34,360 nt of DNA from an uncultured beta proteobacterium (GTDB taxonomy: Bacteria > Pseudomonadota > Gammaproteobacteria > Burkholderiales > Burkholderiaceae_B). The stretch lies in assembly GCA_903932425.1 (NCBI GenBank), contig CAIZGG010000487.1, positions 1 through 34,360 on the forward strand, read 5' to 3'. How positions within the stretch are numbered: the first letter of the stretch is position 1; each line of letters starts with the position of its first letter. Made by a program: the position numbers and the translations under genes. The notes beneath the pieces are model-generated. The model ran no database searches. It saw nothing but the letters and a program-made list of their open reading frames with translations, and had not been told where the DNA came from. Below, piece after piece: positions 8,556 to 16,120 of the stretch.

Positions 8556-9557
8556 TCAATCGGGTGTCATCTTTGCGCTGATGATCACTTTTTTCCACTT
8601 GGCAGTTTCGCTTTTAATAAATGCAGCGTAAGCCTCTGGAGTGCTGCCAATGACCTCGGTCGCCATTTCGCTGATACGTTTGTTGACTTCAGGTATTGCG
8701 AGTACCGCTGCGACATCTTTCGACAACTGATCGACGATTGGTTTGGGTGTACCAGCTGGTGCCATGAAGCCAAACCAAGCAGTGATTTCGAAGTCTTTGA
8801 TGCCTTGCTCAATGACGGTCGGTACTTCGGGCTGTGCAGGTGATCTTGTATCGCTCGTGATGCCGATCACTCGGATCGCGTTTGAGCGAATATATGGAAG
8901 CAAGACTGGCGTGTTGTGAATGAGAACTTCAAACTGACCGCCAAGACCATCGGTGGTCATTTGCGCGCTTGACTTGTAAGGGATGCTGGTCATCTTAATA
9001 TCAGCAACCAAATTGAGTAATTCGCCTGTCAGGTGTTGTGTGGTGCCGGGCCCTGGGGTGCCATAGCGAACTTTACTCGGATCCTTTTTTGCCAATGCAA
9101 TCAGCTCTTGCATATTATTGACGGGCACCGAAGGGTGAACCGTAATGAAGTTGGGCGTCTTCGTTGCCAAGCTGACCGGGATCAGATCTTTCTCGACATC
9201 GTAGGGCATCTTGCCAGCCATCAAGGTTGGGTTGACTGCGGTAGGCCCAATCGTGTTGTACAAAAACGTATAGCCATCGGGTGCCGCCTTGGCGACGCGA
9301 TCGGTGCCGATATTTCCTGCAGCGCCGACTACGTTTTCAATGACAACTGGTTGGCTCCAACGTTCAGAGAGCTTCTGACCGATGAGTCGCACTTGAGTGT
9401 CAGGAGCACTGCCCGGTGGGGCAGGCACAATCAACTTCACGGTCTTGTCTGGCCATTTTGGTTGAGCCTGAGCAGCTCCGCCAAAAATGAGGCTGGTCGC
9501 TAAGAGCGCAGCGCTCGTTGTTGTGAGTAGGCGTGTGAGCTGGAGTGGCAGTTTCAT
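8556..9557 (-). CDS. Bug/TctC-family periplasmic solute-binding protein (copy 2)
   Basis: 333 residues with a long signal peptide ending near GAAQAQ. The ligand loop is APPGSAPD, slightly off the usual PPGGxxD but with the Asp kept. Also visible are KAAPDGYTF, TTQHLTGELL and APAGTPKPIV. It converges with the ABC operon with only 13 bp between stops and no hairpin terminator. It is the last gene before the CoA-ester block and may serve that pathway, but nothing in the sequence proves this. Confidence 0.92.
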   Translation of the reverse strand: MKLPLQLTRLLTTTSAALLATSLIFGGAAQAQPKWPDKTVKLIVPAPPGSAPDTQVRLIGQKLSERWSQPVVIENVVGAAGNIGTDRVAKAAPDGYTFLYNTIGPTAVNPTLMAGKMPYDVEKDLIPVSLATKTPNFITVHPSVPVNNMQELIALAKKDPSKVRYGTPGPGTTQHLTGELLNLVADIKMTSIPYKSSAQMTTDGLGGQFEVLIHNTPVLLPYIRSNAIRVIGITSDTRSPAQPEVPTVIEQGIKDFEITAWFGFMAPAGTPKPIVDQLSKDVAAVLAIPEVNKRISEMATEVIGSTPEAYAAFIKSETAKWKKVIISAKMTPD

Positions 9558-9674
9558 TGATGTCTCGCGTGATGGGCAGCGTTTTTGTCAAACCTATCGT
9601 GGTCTGATCAAAGTCCATTTTAAACAGCTCACGCGGGAGGCGGACTAATCGCTTACCCCTAGCCGTTCACGCGC

Positions 9675-10883
9675 TCAACGAATAATGACAGGATTATGTT
9701 CGCCCAAGCGAGGTGGTCGCACACCCGGTGCGCCAGGTGTTTTTGATAATTTGATGGGCAGACCAACACCTTGATAGTCATCCCGTTGAACAAACATGTC
9801 GCGCGCAGCAGTATGCGGTTGTTCAAAGGCTTCAGGGATTGTGTTGACCGGGCCTGCTGCCACACCAAGTGCCATGAGATCTTTGCAAAGCTCAGCTCGC
9901 GTAAACCCCTTGAGTGCGACTTCCATTTCCTTTCGCAGTGCCTCACGGTTTGTCATCCGGCTCGTGTTGCTGTCAAACAATGGATTGCTCAGCAGGTCTT
10001 CGCGTTGGATGTGTTTACAGAACTTTTTAAATTGCCCTTCGTTGACGATGCCTAAAAAAATTTGACCGTCGCCAACTTCAAAGCGGTTGTAAGTTGGGAT
10101 ATTGGGATGCGCACTACCGGTTAGGGCAGGGGTCTTGCCAGAGTTCATCCAGTTCGCAGCGTGTGGGATGAGTAAGCTCAAGGCAGAGTCGAACAGCGTG
10201 GCTTCAACACGTTGACCTTGCCCCGTGCGATTACGCGCCCAGAGCGCCATCATGATTCCAGAAAACGCGTTGTAGCCAGTAACCTGATCGACCACAGGCA
10301 CACCAATTCGTGTGGGGCCCGCTTGCGGGTCACCGTTGATACTCATCAGGCCGCACATCGCCTGGAGGACTGCATCATAGCCAGGCAAGTTCGCGAGTGG
10401 GCCTGTGTCGCCAAAGCCTGAGATGCTGCAGTAAATCAGTTTCGGAAAGGCCGTGGATAAATACTCATCGTAGCCGAGTCCCCATTTTGCCATCGTTCCG
10501 GGGACAAAATTTTCGATTAACACATCAGCGTCAGTGAGTAAGGCTTCAAGAACTGCGCGGTCGCCAGGCTGAGTGAGATCGAGGCTGAGTCCACGCTTGC
10601 CACGATTAATTGCCGAAAAATAGGCTGCTTGTCCGGGCTCAACAAAGGGCGGTCCAAGCAACCGCGTTTCATCGCCCTGCGGAGCTTCGACCTTGATCAC
10701 GTCGGCACCGTGATCCGACAGCATTTGTGCGCATAGCGGGCCCGCCAAGACGCGCGAAAGATCTAGTACGCGCAACCCAACTAACGAGCCCTGCTTGGCG
10801 CTAGTGTCGAGCCATGCGGCACCCGTCAGAGGGCTCTGGCCCGCAGTGTCGAACGGTTGACCATTGTCTGAGGGTGCATGCAT
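9675..10883 (-). CDS. Class III CoA-transferase (CaiB/BaiF family)
   Basis: A 402-residue enzyme of the formyl-CoA-transferase fold, which moves CoA between carboxylic acids through an aspartyl-CoA anhydride. The N-terminal block LRVLDLSRVLAGPLCAQ and ADVIKVEAPQGDETR are family hallmarks. D199 in VPVVDQVTG aligns by my count with the nucleophile D169 of formyl-CoA transferase. The start at 10883 has GAGG 8 nt upstream and sits 4 nt after the dehydratase stop. A start at 10913 would overlap that gene by 26 nt. It is probably translated from one mRNA with the dehydratase, so it may load or unload CoA on that enzyme's substrate. Confidence 0.92.
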   Translation of the reverse strand: MHAPSDNGQPFDTAGQSPLTGAAWLDTSAKQGSLVGLRVLDLSRVLAGPLCAQMLSDHGADVIKVEAPQGDETRLLGPPFVEPGQAAYFSAINRGKRGLSLDLTQPGDRAVLEALLTDADVLIENFVPGTMAKWGLGYDEYLSTAFPKLIYCSISGFGDTGPLANLPGYDAVLQAMCGLMSINGDPQAGPTRIGVPVVDQVTGYNAFSGIMMALWARNRTGQGQRVEATLFDSALSLLIPHAANWMNSGKTPALTGSAHPNIPTYNRFEVGDGQIFLGIVNEGQFKKFCKHIQREDLLSNPLFDSNTSRMTNREALRKEMEVALKGFTRAELCKDLMALGVAAGPVNTIPEAFEQPHTAARDMFVQRDDYQGVGLPIKLSKTPGAPGVRPPRLGEHNPVIIR

Positions 10884-10887
10884 GGAC

Positions 10888-12033
10888 TTAGCCTCGTGAG
10901 GGAAGTTGCACAATACAAGAGCCTAAGACTGAGAGCTCATTATTTTGATTGTGCGCCTCTTGTGTAATCGCAACCAGATGGCGATCGCCCTCTTTATATT
11001 TCTTTGTGACTTTAGCCTTGATAAATAGCATATCGCCCGCTGGGTTATGACGGCGAATTTTGCAATCAGCCTGACGCAAAAAGCCTTCGTCTCCCATCCA
11101 GTTGGTCATTTGATGCATCAACCAAGAGCTGCGCTCTGGGCCGTAATCGTAAGCGCCAGGAGCACCCACCTCGAGGGCGAATTCTTCTTCCCAATGCACG
11201 CGCTCTGGGACGTCTGGAACACCAAAGCGATTTTTGATGCCAACGCCCGGATGTGCGTCGATCAGTTGCCATGCAAGTTTGTTCGCACGAATATAAAGCC
11301 CACCCCAACCTTGTGCGTAAGCGATAAAGCCAGTGACGGTCATTGGGCCTTTGAACAAAACGGGCAGTTCTTCGCCTTCTTGAACGTCTTCCCAATAGCG
11401 CGTGTTGGCACCGCGGATTTCTTCATTGGCGTAAAGCTTGTAGGCTTCTTGCAATTGCTCATCGGTGTAGGGCACAACACCTTTCTCTTGTACTTCGGTG
11501 TATTTAGTGCCTTTCTCACGAGCGTGATCACGTTCGGTACGAAAGCACCAGGTGTCAGCTTCGGCAAGTTTGTCGCCAGTCTGATTAAAAAAATCTACAT
11601 GGTAAGTCTGTTGAATCGCTTTACCGGCGAAGCGCGTGTCATGTTCGACCAGATCCTTTAAGTAGGCTTCAGTGCTAATGACATCGTTGCGCTTGGCGTG
11701 TTGGTGCCACGTCCAGTTTGAGCCAGACCACATGGCGTGTACGCCTGGCAAGCCACCTACATAGCCCGACACAATACGACTTGTTGAATACAGAAAGCTG
11801 GGCAATGCGATGATTGTGCCGTGGCTTGTTTTAGCGGCGTACTCTGGGTCGCACCAAAGAGGATTATCGTCACCGATTCCGTGTGCATAGTGGCGAATAT
11901 TGTCACGCGTCGCTTCGTAGCACCAAGGTTCGGCGGTTGCGCCGATTTTGACGCCGATGCGTCGTTGCAGGTCTTCGAGTCCTTGCTCAGTAATCTTTGG
12001 AAAACTGCGCTGGCCGATAAGTGGTGATGACAT
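10888..12033 (-). CDS. Double-hotdog acyl-CoA dehydratase (MaoC / FAS1-like dehydratase domain)
   Basis: A 381-residue protein with an N-terminal MaoC-like half. GIGDDNPLWCDPEYA near residue 52 gives the Asp and Asn/Pro signature of FAS1-like dehydratases, and GTIIALPSF follows. The C-terminal hotdog half begins near VLFKGPMTVTGFIAYAQGWGG (about 225) and ends with AHNQNNELSVLGS. Such proteins add or remove water on an acyl-CoA double bond. The start has a strong AGGAG 7 nt upstream. It heads a two-gene unit with the CoA-transferase. Members of this family act on mesaconyl-, itaconyl- or longer enoyl-CoA esters, and I cannot say which applies here. Confidence 0.85.
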   Translation of the reverse strand: MSSPLIGQRSFPKITEQGLEDLQRRIGVKIGATAEPWCYEATRDNIRHYAHGIGDDNPLWCDPEYAAKTSHGTIIALPSFLYSTSRIVSGYVGGLPGVHAMWSGSNWTWHQHAKRNDVISTEAYLKDLVEHDTRFAGKAIQQTYHVDFFNQTGDKLAEADTWCFRTERDHAREKGTKYTEVQEKGVVPYTDEQLQEAYKLYANEEIRGANTRYWEDVQEGEELPVLFKGPMTVTGFIAYAQGWGGLYIRANKLAWQLIDAHPGVGIKNRFGVPDVPERVHWEEEFALEVGAPGAYDYGPERSSWLMHQMTNWMGDEGFLRQADCKIRRHNPAGDMLFIKAKVTKKYKEGDRHLVAITQEAHNQNNELSVLGSCIVQLPSRG

Positions 12034-12090
12034 GTAAATCTCCTGATTATCTCTTTTAAATTTAAACCGTAAAATTTTTCTGATACGTTG

Positions 12091-12135
12091 AACGATAGCT
12101 GTTTGCGTGAGAGCTTCAGAGCAAGGCCTATCGTT
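12091..12135. repeat. Inverted repeat in the dehydratase leader
   Basis: AACGATAG (12091-12098) and CTATCGTT (12128-12135) form a perfect 8-bp dyad with a 29-nt spacer in the 225-bp gap between the acyl-CoA synthetase stop and the dehydratase start. It may be an operator or a leader hairpin. The sequence just downstream on the minus strand is AT-rich, as expected of a promoter. Confidence 0.35.
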
Positions 12136-12258
12136 GCCGTGCCACTTGATGATTGTTGTTTTCGAAGGTCGTAGTCATTTTTGAGCGTGGTGCTAGTTAT
12201 AAGTTTGTTCAGTTTGCGGTGGCAGTGCTCGGTCTTGAATGCGGTGCTTGGTGTGCGG

Positions 12259-13797
12259 TCACGCAGTTGCCTCGCGTAGTTTCTTTCGGTGGATTTTTCC
12301 GGCCGGAGTTTTGGGCAACTCGGTGACGAAGACGATCTGACGGGGATATTCGTGCTGACTCAAACGTGTTCTGACTAACTCTTGAAGTTCTTGTATAAAC
12401 GCATCGTCGCCTGGTCTCTTGCTGACAACAAAAGCCTTGACGGCTTGGCCACGCAGAGGATCAGGCACGCCGATTGCTGCTGCTTCTTGCGCGTCGGGAT
12501 GTTTCAGAATGGCATCTTCAATTTCGACGGCACTCATTGTCCAGCCTGCTGAAATAATGACGTCGTCGGCACGGCCGCCATGATAAAAATACCCCTCGGT
12601 GTCGACATGCCCAAGATCTTTTGTGGCAAGCCACTGGCCTTTGCGCCAAACTTTGATCTCGCCGACAACATTGGGTTCACAGGCTTGACCAGCTGCGTCT
12701 TGTACTTGAACTTGCGCGCCAGGAATGGGTTTTCCGAGCGAGCCCGGCTTGTGGGCAAAGTCTTCAGCGCCGGGATAGCTCACGAGAATGACACCGATTT
12801 CGGTCGTGCCATACATGCTGCAGACTTGGAGCCCAAACGTTTGTTCAATGAACTCTTCGGTTGCACTGTCGATCGGTTCGCCGGTGAACGACATTTTTTT
12901 AAACGCGTATTGGTATTGAGATGCGCAACCCGAATTTTTCATCATTCGGTAGTGCGTCGCCGCGGCTGAAATATTGGTGAAGCGGTGAGCGGCAAGCCCT
13001 TTTAGTAAAACGGCAGCATTGAACTTGCCAGCAAAAGAGCCGATGGTGAGACCCAGTGCCATTGGTGCCAGTGTGCCGTGCCAAAGCCCGTGCCCCCACG
13101 CCGGCGAGGAGGGGCACATGAAGCGATCGCCAGGTCGCAACCCTGTGCCGTAAAGTGCTGCGACCATGAGTGTCACGATCGAGCGATGTGTGTGTTTGAC
13201 CGCTTCGGGTAGCTCGCGGGTTGTGCCCGAGGTGTACTGATACATGGCGTAGTCAGTCGACTGGGTCGCTGAGACGAAGGCGTCGGGGTACTGATCTAAC
13301 GACGCCATGAGCCCGTCGTCAGCCAAGACGGTACGCGGTTGATATTCAGCCGAAACAATGCCGATTTTTTCAGCGTTTGTGAAAAGCAGGCTTGGTAGAC
13401 AGTCAGCTATTCTGAGATTTAAGCCATCGGGGCCGAACAGCGTAAATAGCGGCACGGCAATCGCGCCCGCTTTCATGATGCCGAATAAGCAGATGTAGAA
13501 GGCGAGCGAGGGTTCAAGCATGACCGCCACACGATCGCCCTTTTTGATACCTCGAGCCGTTAAAAAATGCGCCATCTGTGATGATTGCTTCGCAAGTTGC
13601 TGGTACGAGATGATCTCGTCGGGTGCATCGCTTCGCAGCACGATCACAGCGGTTTGCTGTTGCAACGCATGTCGATCAACGCATTCGTGTGCGATGTTCA
13701 ACTGCTCACGATTTCCGTCAAAGAGCTCCCACAGCTTGTCAGTTGAAAAATTTGATTGTGCATCTGCGTATGACGTAAATGCGGTGAGCTTTGCCAT
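12259..13797 (-). CDS. Acyl-CoA synthetase / AMP-forming ligase with a variant P-loop
   Basis: A 512-residue ANL-superfamily enzyme that should activate a carboxylic acid to its CoA thioester via an acyl-adenylate. The adenylation motifs are MYGTTEIG (A5) and DLGHVDTEGYFYHGGRADDVI (A7/A8), and K501 in PKTPAGKIHRKKL is the A10 catalytic lysine. The A3 loop reads TSGTTRELPEAVKHTH (189-204) in place of TSGTTG-x-PKG, so the usual Gly and Lys are replaced. I believe this is a subfamily trait, not a defect. The ribosome binding site is weak. The gene is divergent from the IclR regulator, 168 bp away, and upstream of the dehydratase and CoA-transferase on the same strand. Confidence 0.93.
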   Translation of the reverse strand: MAKLTAFTSYADAQSNFSTDKLWELFDGNREQLNIAHECVDRHALQQQTAVIVLRSDAPDEIISYQQLAKQSSQMAHFLTARGIKKGDRVAVMLEPSLAFYICLFGIMKAGAIAVPLFTLFGPDGLNLRIADCLPSLLFTNAEKIGIVSAEYQPRTVLADDGLMASLDQYPDAFVSATQSTDYAMYQYTSGTTRELPEAVKHTHRSIVTLMVAALYGTGLRPGDRFMCPSSPAWGHGLWHGTLAPMALGLTIGSFAGKFNAAVLLKGLAAHRFTNISAAATHYRMMKNSGCASQYQYAFKKMSFTGEPIDSATEEFIEQTFGLQVCSMYGTTEIGVILVSYPGAEDFAHKPGSLGKPIPGAQVQVQDAAGQACEPNVVGEIKVWRKGQWLATKDLGHVDTEGYFYHGGRADDVIISAGWTMSAVEIEDAILKHPDAQEAAAIGVPDPLRGQAVKAFVVSKRPGDDAFIQELQELVRTRLSQHEYPRQIVFVTELPKTPAGKIHRKKLREATA

Positions 13798-13857
13798 GGG
13801 ATTGCTTTGTTGGGTAAACGGGTTGCGAGTGCCTCACTGTATCGCCGACCTTTTTTA

Positions 13858-13886
13858 TTGTCAAATAAAACTATTTGTTGTATTAG
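13858..13886 (+). promoter_or_regulatory. Possible sigma-70 promoter of the IclR gene
   Basis: TTGTCA (13858-13863), a 17-nt spacer and TATTAG (13881-13886) fit a housekeeping promoter reading towards the regulator. The region is markedly AT-rich compared with its surroundings. Confidence 0.45.
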
Positions 13887-13891
13887 TACAA
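13878..13891. promoter_or_regulatory. Candidate IclR operator overlapping the -10 region
   Basis: TTGTA-TTAG-TACAA is a perfect 5-4-5 dyad in the divergent intergenic region, placed over the putative -10 box. IclR proteins commonly bind such short palindromes between themselves and their target genes. The assignment rests on position and symmetry only. Confidence 0.4.
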
Positions 13892-13965
13892 TGATATTAA
13901 AATAAACGATCTTGTCGTTTTACCAACGCGAAACGACTTATTTACTTACTACAGCAAACCTGATC

Positions 13966-14793
13966 ATGACCTCGTCTAACCAGATCGCGTCGCAAGCTAT
14001 CCAAGGCTCAAACGACAGCGGGCCAAATCGCGCCGCGGCAAAGCCGTCGCCTCGAATCCGCCCGGTTCCTGCGGTTTCGCGTTCGATCGCGATTTTGCGG
14101 TTGTTGGGCAAGGCCCGGGCGCCGCTTGGCGTGAACGCAATCGCGCAAGCGTTAAGCCTAGTGCCCAGTACGTGTTTACACATCTTGCGCGCGCTTGTCG
14201 AAGAAAAACTCGTTGCCTTTGATCGTCAAAGTAAGCACTACCGTCTTGGCATCGGCATGTTGGCGCTCGCGCGCAGCGCCCTTGACTCAAATGCTTTTCC
14301 TGCGTTGATCCAAGCTAGCCTCGACCAACTTTCCACCGCCTACAACGTGACGGCAATCGCCGTCGACGTCACCGATCCAGATCAAATGGTTGTGGTCGCG
14401 TTGTCGCGCTCAACGATCCCCTTCAGGTTGCACGTTGATGTGGGTAGCGTATTTCCGTCGTTGTTAAGCGCAACCGGACGCCTTGTGGCTGCCTTTAGCC
14501 AACAATCTCGTAGCGAACTAAAAGCCCGATTCGATAAGCTGAGATGGGCTGGAGCCTTAGATTTTGAGACATGGTATGTCGAAGTACAACAGGCGGCCCA
14601 AAATGAATACAGTATTGATCGCGGCACTTACATTGCGGGTGTCACGATTGTGGCGGTGCCGGTGCGACAGCCCAACAGTGTGCCAACCCATACGCTTGTG
14701 TGCGCAAGCTTAACGAATCAGTTGACCGAGGCTGATCTAACCGATCTAATCAGTCGAATGAGATCGCAGGCGAATCTCGCAACAAGCGTTTAA
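13966..14793 (+). CDS. IclR-family transcriptional regulator
   Basis: A 275-residue protein with an Arg/Pro-rich N-terminal extension, a winged helix-turn-helix at about residues 36-95 (AVSRSIAILRLLGK, then VNAIAQALSLVPSTCLHILRAL) and a C-terminal IclR effector domain (ALSRSTIPFRLHVDVGSVFPSLLSATGR). ATG 13966 is taken as the start; a TTG at 13912 is possible, and neither has a good ribosome binding site. The gene diverges from the acyl-CoA synthetase and is followed 28 nt later by the MetE-like gene on the same strand. By the usual rule for this family, it probably controls one or both from a small-acid signal. Confidence 0.92.
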   Translation: MTSSNQIASQAIQGSNDSGPNRAAAKPSPRIRPVPAVSRSIAILRLLGKARAPLGVNAIAQALSLVPSTCLHILRALVEEKLVAFDRQSKHYRLGIGMLALARSALDSNAFPALIQASLDQLSTAYNVTAIAVDVTDPDQMVVVALSRSTIPFRLHVDVGSVFPSLLSATGRLVAAFSQQSRSELKARFDKLRWAGALDFETWYVEVQQAAQNEYSIDRGTYIAGVTIVAVPVRQPNSVPTHTLVCASLTNQLTEADLTDLISRMRSQANLATSV

Positions 14794-14821
14794 ATAAAAC
14801 AGACAGGACGACAAAATAATT

Positions 14822-15988
14822 ATGCAACACAGTCGCGAAAGAATCTTGACGACACACACGGGCAGCCTGCCTCGCCCGGCTGCTCTCGTGCAAATGTATG
14901 CGCAACGAGCGAACGGTCAGCCCGTTGATGAAACGCTGCTCGAGCAAGCCGGACACCAAGCCATGCAGGCGAGCGTTGAGCAGCAAATGGCGAACGGCAT
15001 TGATATTGGCAACAACGGAGAGCAGCAGCGCGAAGGCTTCTTTTTGTACGTACAGCGTCGAATGTCTGGTTTTTCGGGAAGCTGGAAACGTTGGTCGCGT
15101 GGGGATGTTGAGCGATACCCTGAGTTTAAACAGATGATGGCGAGTCAGGCCGGCGATAAAGTTGCGGTCAGTAATTTTTTGCCGCCACGCGTCACGGGTG
15201 AGGTGAAGTACCTTGACCCCATGCTTGCAGCCTCTGAGGCTGTTGACTTCAAAGCCGAACTCGCCGGACGTTCTAAAAAGTTCACCGAGGCTTTTTTAAC
15301 TGCGCCGTCTCCTGGCATTATTGCTGCAGCTTGCAAGAACGAGCACTACGATACTGAAGACTCCTACCTTGCTGCGCTGGCCGAGGCGTTGCGCCTTGAG
15401 TATGAAGCGATCGTCAATAACGGTTTCATCTTGCAAATCGATTGTCCAGACCTCGCGCTTGAGCGCCACGTTTCCTATCACGAGGAATCCGACGCAAAAT
15501 TTATAGGTTTCATCGAACGTGTCGTAACTGCTATAAATGTTGCCTTACGAAATATCCCGCGCGACCGTGTGCGTATGCATGTGTGTTGGGGTAACTATGA
15601 GGGGCCGCACGATTGCGATGTCCCACTACAAAAAATCTGGCCAGTCATCAGTCAAACAAATGTAGGCGGGTTTGTTTTGCCTTTCGCTAACGCACGACAT
15701 GCCCACGAGATGACGGTCTTACGTCAGCGGCCATTACAAGACGATCAAGTGATTGTGGCCGGCGTGATCGATGTCTTGACCAACTTTGTTGAGCATCCTG
15801 AGGTGGTCGCCGACCGCCTTGAGCGCTGCGCGGCAGAGGTGGGTGATCCGACACGCGTTCTGGCCGGCACCGATTGCGGGTTTGATACCTCGGCCGGGAT
15901 GGGGCGTGTCGCCAATGATGTTGTGTGGGCTAAGTTACGCACCCTGGCAGAGGGCGCACGTATTGCAAGTGAGCGTTTGATCAAATAG
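14822..15988 (+). CDS. Cobalamin-independent methionine synthase II-like protein (MetE C-terminal-domain fold)
   Basis: 388 residues made only of the zinc-binding TIM-barrel domain that forms the C-terminal half of MetE. It opens with TTHTGSLPRP, a family signature. The likely zinc ligands are His and Cys in MHVCWGNYEG, with a second Cys in AGTDCGFDT. Single-domain proteins of this kind include archaeal methyltransferases and epoxyalkane:coenzyme-M transferase, and many lie in catabolic clusters without a known reaction. AGGACG lies about 11 nt ahead of the ATG. Its pairing with the IclR gene suggests an inducible thiol-alkyl transfer step and not methionine synthesis. The 3' end is tandemly repeated; see the repeat at 15974-16033. 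Confidence 0.85.
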   Translation: MQHSRERILTTHTGSLPRPAALVQMYAQRANGQPVDETLLEQAGHQAMQASVEQQMANGIDIGNNGEQQREGFFLYVQRRMSGFSGSWKRWSRGDVERYPEFKQMMASQAGDKVAVSNFLPPRVTGEVKYLDPMLAASEAVDFKAELAGRSKKFTEAFLTAPSPGIIAAACKNEHYDTEDSYLAALAEALRLEYEAIVNNGFILQIDCPDLALERHVSYHEESDAKFIGFIERVVTAINVALRNIPRDRVRMHVCWGNYEGPHDCDVPLQKIWPVISQTNVGGFVLPFANARHAHEMTVLRQRPLQDDQVIVAGVIDVLTNFVEHPEVVADRLERCAAEVGDPTRVLAGTDCGFDTSAGMGRVANDVVWAKLRTLAEGARIASERLIK

Positions 15989-16033
15989 CGATTAGTCAAA
16001 TAGAGGTTGATCAAATAGCCGTTAATCAAGTAG
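15974..16033 (+). repeat. Four tandem 15-bp repeats carrying the gene's stop codon
   Basis: Units cgtttgatcaaatag, cgattagtcaaatag, aggttgatcaaatag and ccgttaatcaagtag run head to tail without gaps. The first encodes the last residues of the MetE-like protein (RLIK-stop). The next three, in the same frame, read RLVK-stop, RLIK-stop and PLIK-stop. Confidence 0.93.
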
Positions 16034-16074
16034 CGCTACCCGAACGAACGGCGCAAGGGTGATTGGCATGGCAT

Positions 16075-16120
16075 ACCGTTGCGCCCGAGTTCGATGCGTT
16101 CAGTCAACCGTTGCGCCCGA
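16075..16120. repeat. 14-bp direct repeat at the 3' end of Bug copy 3
   Basis: ACCGTTGCGCCCGA occurs at 16075-16088 and again at 16107-16120. The second copy lies inside the final codons of the Bug gene that ends at 16100, so part of its 3' end has a copy just beyond the stop. Confidence 0.8.

Noticed and set aside
9675-13797. Itaconate or mesaconate degradation operon
   Set aside because: CoA-transferase plus hydratase fits, but the citramalyl-CoA lyase (HpcH/CitE family) that defines the pathway is absent.
15974-16033. CRISPR-like array
   Set aside because: The 15-bp units are contiguous with no spacers, and the first lies in coding sequence. It is a plain tandem repeat.
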